From Desulfocapsa sp. (GTDB lineage Bacteria > Desulfobacterota > Desulfobulbia > Desulfobulbales > Desulfocapsaceae), in contig VMSP01000058.1 in NCBI GenBank assembly GCA_013792135.1, positions 24,911 to 88,910 of the forward strand: 64,000 bases of DNA. Direction: 5' to 3'. Position 1 is the first letter of the stretch. Every line of letters begins with the position of its first letter. Shown here one piece after another: positions 62,001 through 64,000 of the stretch. A program made the translations under genes and the position numbers. The notes beneath the pieces are model-generated. The model was not told the origin of the DNA and did not search any database. It saw only the letters and a program-made list of their open reading frames with translations.

Positions 62001-63543
62001 AAAACAAGACACCATACAAACTGAGTTTGAATTGATGGCAATCGAGTTCCGCAATAAGGCTGATATTGAGACACGTAATAAGTTTGATACAGAATTACGT
62101 AGATCATTCAAGTTTAAGGCTTGGCGCAACATTCAAAATACAAGAACAATATTGTACAAACTTGGCCTACATCAGAGTGAACGCGATATTGTTAATAAAC
62201 TAACATATCTGATCGCTACTAAAACAAGTGAAATAGACCCCTCACTCCAAGAGACTCTTGATTTCGCACAAATAGCTACGAAGTCGGTAATTGAACAAGG
62301 TGATTTCAAAACTACTAGCTTTTTATTAGCCAAAATGCTTCCGCTGTCAGCTGTGCTAAGTTCGGAGTACTTGGATGCAATTATTTTGCAGGCACGACTC
62401 TTCATGAATTCACCTTTGCCGCCAGAAGTACACGTAGGCTTTGTTTTAGCATGCGATAAACTAATCGAGCAAAATATATGGCCAAAACCTGATGTAGCCT
62501 ATCAGAGCCTACAAAATGCGGGAATCTACACCCCTAAAGTACTTGAGTATCTGTCCACTACAGAATGCACAAAAATAAAGGAGAGTCTGCCGAAAATTTT
62601 GGGTTTTGTAGAGCTTGTTTTCAAATGCCTGCCGATACGTGCGGGACTATTCCTAGCGCCGCTTTTGGTGTTGACTGAAAAGTCCGGTGATACATCTCTA
62701 ATAAAGTGGTGTCATCGAATTATGCATAGCTTCATCGAATCCTCTGACGTGAGTGATCAGTTTAAAGAATCTCTAGCCAACCGCGTAAAGAGGATTATCG
62801 AAAGAGCATTTCCGAGCACTCCAAACAACCTTCTTACTGTTATTGAATCACTTGGACTTCAATCTCCTTGGCTCATTGAAAATGCAGTGGCCATGAATAC
62901 TATGAATGCTGAAGACTTAAAGAGCCAGCTTTTCGCGGCAAAACGGTTTCTCGAACAAAACTCGCCATCTCGTGCCGGATATATTCTCGCGCCCTTACTG
63001 TTATTATCGACATTTTCCAACGATGACGATTTGTTGAGAGACGTATACGATACAACCTTACAGATGCTTGAGCATCAACGTCTAGCTCATGAAAACCGGG
63101 ACGGTTTTATTGCTTTGTGTAGGTCGTTTAACTGGCCTAATGCTGATATAAAGGATGAAACTTTCCAATTCCTTGGATTGGGTGCACCAAAATTGGAAAA
63201 GCTTTTGTCTGAAAGAACTCCTAACATTACAACTGAGGAATTGCTTCGCAGTCTCGAGCACATAGAGAAGCATTTGAACTCTGAGCGCCCCCGTGGCGCA
63301 TATAAAATCCTTCTTTGTGCTTTACCACTTGCTTCATGGATTCCTGATGTAGAAATACTGGACAGAACTTTGGATCTAACAAAGAAGTTCATGAATCATC
63401 CAAGGATTGACAAGCATATTCTCGATCTGTTTTTAAAAGGATGTGTGAATCGCTTACGAAGCAATCAATGGGCAAGTTTCGATATCGGAACGAAGTACCT
63501 TTCAGCGATTGGGATTAAAGAGTACTTAGAAACAACTGAGTGA
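59032..63543 (+). CDS. Large STAND-type NTPase with N-terminal PD-(D/E)XK-like nuclease domain and helical-repeat C-terminus; candidate antiviral effector
   Basis: 1503 aa; N-terminal GFRFQLIVAL..VFLEQISDFYQKFPDGKILFTQVKL; Walker A GGRSGCGKSVALLHI (about 59896); Walker B IIIALDDP (about 60057). Confidence 0.68.
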   Translation: MDNNSIVPDSLEQLIDRWKMKYPNRARAGEYALLGFRFQLIVALRDAVSAFLSGQITTPAVFLEQISDFYQKFPDGKILFTQVKLIGRTVSSALEELWGIYCLASDELPSLTSQLQYRILCSKWTLQDIDGAIKRWQPAKDSDPARIQSFKELVSISTDSNPFDELLVLVAHELDADEPFQKVLSWIGLLTNTADGFKQVWSELDELQRKQRRSINTRLPLWSSTDRPPQIVERGPVLTSHQPKVIHLQRGYFFGRLIYRKLAEEAIQWISSNSLDSESSLRIPVLWIGGRSGCGKSVALLHILSHFHDNGLGPILALGNSVDLFPQAIRRAPSIASPSDQIIIALDDPYSPRTQGDAEMWRKALSELNLLQNRTTVGHLPILICCGPTSMARQLEEDFADDLYIELLTVPDVLDDRQALEEWYEIRTGTKPPTIGDGDILLVQLFFEWQTGQPLSSFAHRFKRRLREEDPSLLMLDAVYRIVTANRLYVGYQSSALKRFNPKQRDAFELLVKDHHFSIDEDSRRSGIWLTHPHLANGLFEAWFPKATKTHQRQAITKETILDGLLFGKTPQDQTGLLWAVTRLSNKNKHLRQRMETDNFEDILPVIYSAWRRKCRGILEIKHLPVWIEIRFSHPNLCLTPDPLYDALAQLLPENREEIGFRLTCHKLIEHWKKLTETEQNDVRDFIEYILAQTQGWKEWPAIAVDAAWRISSRQILTHVENWLLGNNQGSGSTLSWFNLRQNIGYNVDWLININLTWIKNNGDAPDAGPVLSSLLKRVDLSTRRYSIATVALEWAQKYSLLPQVERVLRRLLGLQLSDVVIARAVRLALDYIENTDLQPSSSFLLSAILRKQVLIKAGDSLAGQVRLEETAIHLGLAWLERFPNDLGAPYVADRLLRLPHVSDDEWSKIALQSLGRLGNKIWVRDVDYTFMSIVRRRHLLNRQDDEFLYKLINEWAEIAKLNMRKLLSQKKYFTICKILTPTLILVANLKQDTIQTEFELMAIEFRNKADIETRNKFDTELRRSFKFKAWRNIQNTRTILYKLGLHQSERDIVNKLTYLIATKTSEIDPSLQETLDFAQIATKSVIEQGDFKTTSFLLAKMLPLSAVLSSEYLDAIILQARLFMNSPLPPEVHVGFVLACDKLIEQNIWPKPDVAYQSLQNAGIYTPKVLEYLSTTECTKIKESLPKILGFVELVFKCLPIRAGLFLAPLLVLTEKSGDTSLIKWCHRIMHSFIESSDVSDQFKESLANRVKRIIERAFPSTPNNLLTVIESLGLQSPWLIENAVAMNTMNAEDLKSQLFAAKRFLEQNSPSRAGYILAPLLLLSTFSNDDDLLRDVYDTTLQMLEHQRLAHENRDGFIALCRSFNWPNADIKDETFQFLGLGAPKLEKLLSERTPNITTEELLRSLEHIEKHLNSERPRGAYKILLCALPLASWIPDVEILDRTLDLTKKFMNHPRIDKHILDLFLKGCVNRLRSNQWASFDIGTKYLSAIGIKEYLETTE

Positions 63544-63576
63544 CGTTGATATCTAACGTGCATAACCCGTCGAGGA

Positions 63577-63636
63577 TTCTAACGAGGCGGGTCCACAGCG
63601 ACGCGCCAATGGCGGTGCGTGACCCGCGTGTTAATA
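63577..63636 (+). repeat. attC-like 60-bp palindromic site after the STAND gene
   Basis: TTCTAAC-GAG-GCGGGTC...GACCCGC-GT-GTTAATA. Confidence 0.45.
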
Positions 63637-63731
63637 TTGCCACATCAAATATCTGACTTTAACCAACTGGCCTCGGGTTAACCTTACTGTCAATAAGGGC
63701 GAGGAGTAGTCCCCGCCCCTTCAGATAATAG

Positions 63732-63868
63732 CTATCCATAAAGTGTTTCTATCCACCTGATCGCTTCGGTATCATTTATCTTGCCGAGATATCGTTGCGT
63801 GGTCGACAAGTCTGCATGCCTCAGGATAACCTTGCTGACAATTTCAATGGGAGTTCCAGTATAATTCC
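63732..63868 (-). pseudogene. Tyrosine recombinase C-terminal fragment
   Basis: NYTGTPIEIVSKVILRHADLSTTQRYLGKINDTEAIRWIETLYG*. Confidence 0.65.
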
Positions 63869-64000
63869 CCCCAATTTTCGGACAGCCCCTTAAGCTCTAA
63901 AATGCTATAAAAGGGTAACCAAAAACATGAGGAGAATGGAAGAACATGCAACGCAAAAACTACCCTGCAGATTTTAAGGCCAAGGTTTCCTTGGAGGCCA
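63868..64000 (+). mobile_element. Left end of an IS3-family element; orfA begins at 63946 and runs off the window
   Basis: Terminal ccccccaattttcggaca; MQRKNYPADFKAKVSLEA. Confidence 0.65.

Overview
Window from a Gram-negative, selenocysteine-using bacterium; gene content suggests a sulfate-reducer-like Desulfobacterota/Desulfobulbales (inference). About 1-19.8 kb is chromosomal backbone: type IV/MSHA-type pilus genes (pilO end, pilP, split pilQ/mshL), secB, uvrA, CoA-binding protein, glyQ, tRNA-Sec(UCA), periplasmic ATP-dependent DNA ligase (LigE-like), tRNA-Met, groEL/groES, ilvE and an AI-2E transporter. At 19.8 kb a displaced 3' half of tRNA-Pro abuts a tyrosine integrase: the left end of an integrative element that carries an F-type conjugation system (traA,L,E,K,B,V,C,W,U,trbC,trbI,traF/S26,traF,traH,traG) interrupted by an RK2 TrfA-like replication initiator followed by ten 18-bp iterons. 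From 43 to 55 kb are HU, an AAA/DUF4143 ATPase, a His-tailed EamA transporter, an ArsR-led minus-strand gene cluster, a LolCDE-like ABC set with a beta-barrel, and ChrA. The ORF track breaks four consecutive genes of the ArsR-led cluster at in-frame TGA codons. Each TGA is followed by a bacterial SECIS-like hairpin (apical loop 18-25 nt downstream), and selC lies in the same window, so this looks like an operon of four selenoproteins (top finding). From 55.9 to 64 kb is a mobile-element graveyard: IS3-family fragments, modE and ECF-sigma fragments, split tyrosine recombinase pieces, and the 5' end of a group II intron abutting an attC-like palindrome. It encloses a 1503-aa PD-(D/E)XK-like/STAND NTPase gene flanked on both sides by attC-like sites, a candidate antiviral STAND (Avs-like) gene in a giant integron cassette. 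All assignments are by eye from sequence; no searches were run.
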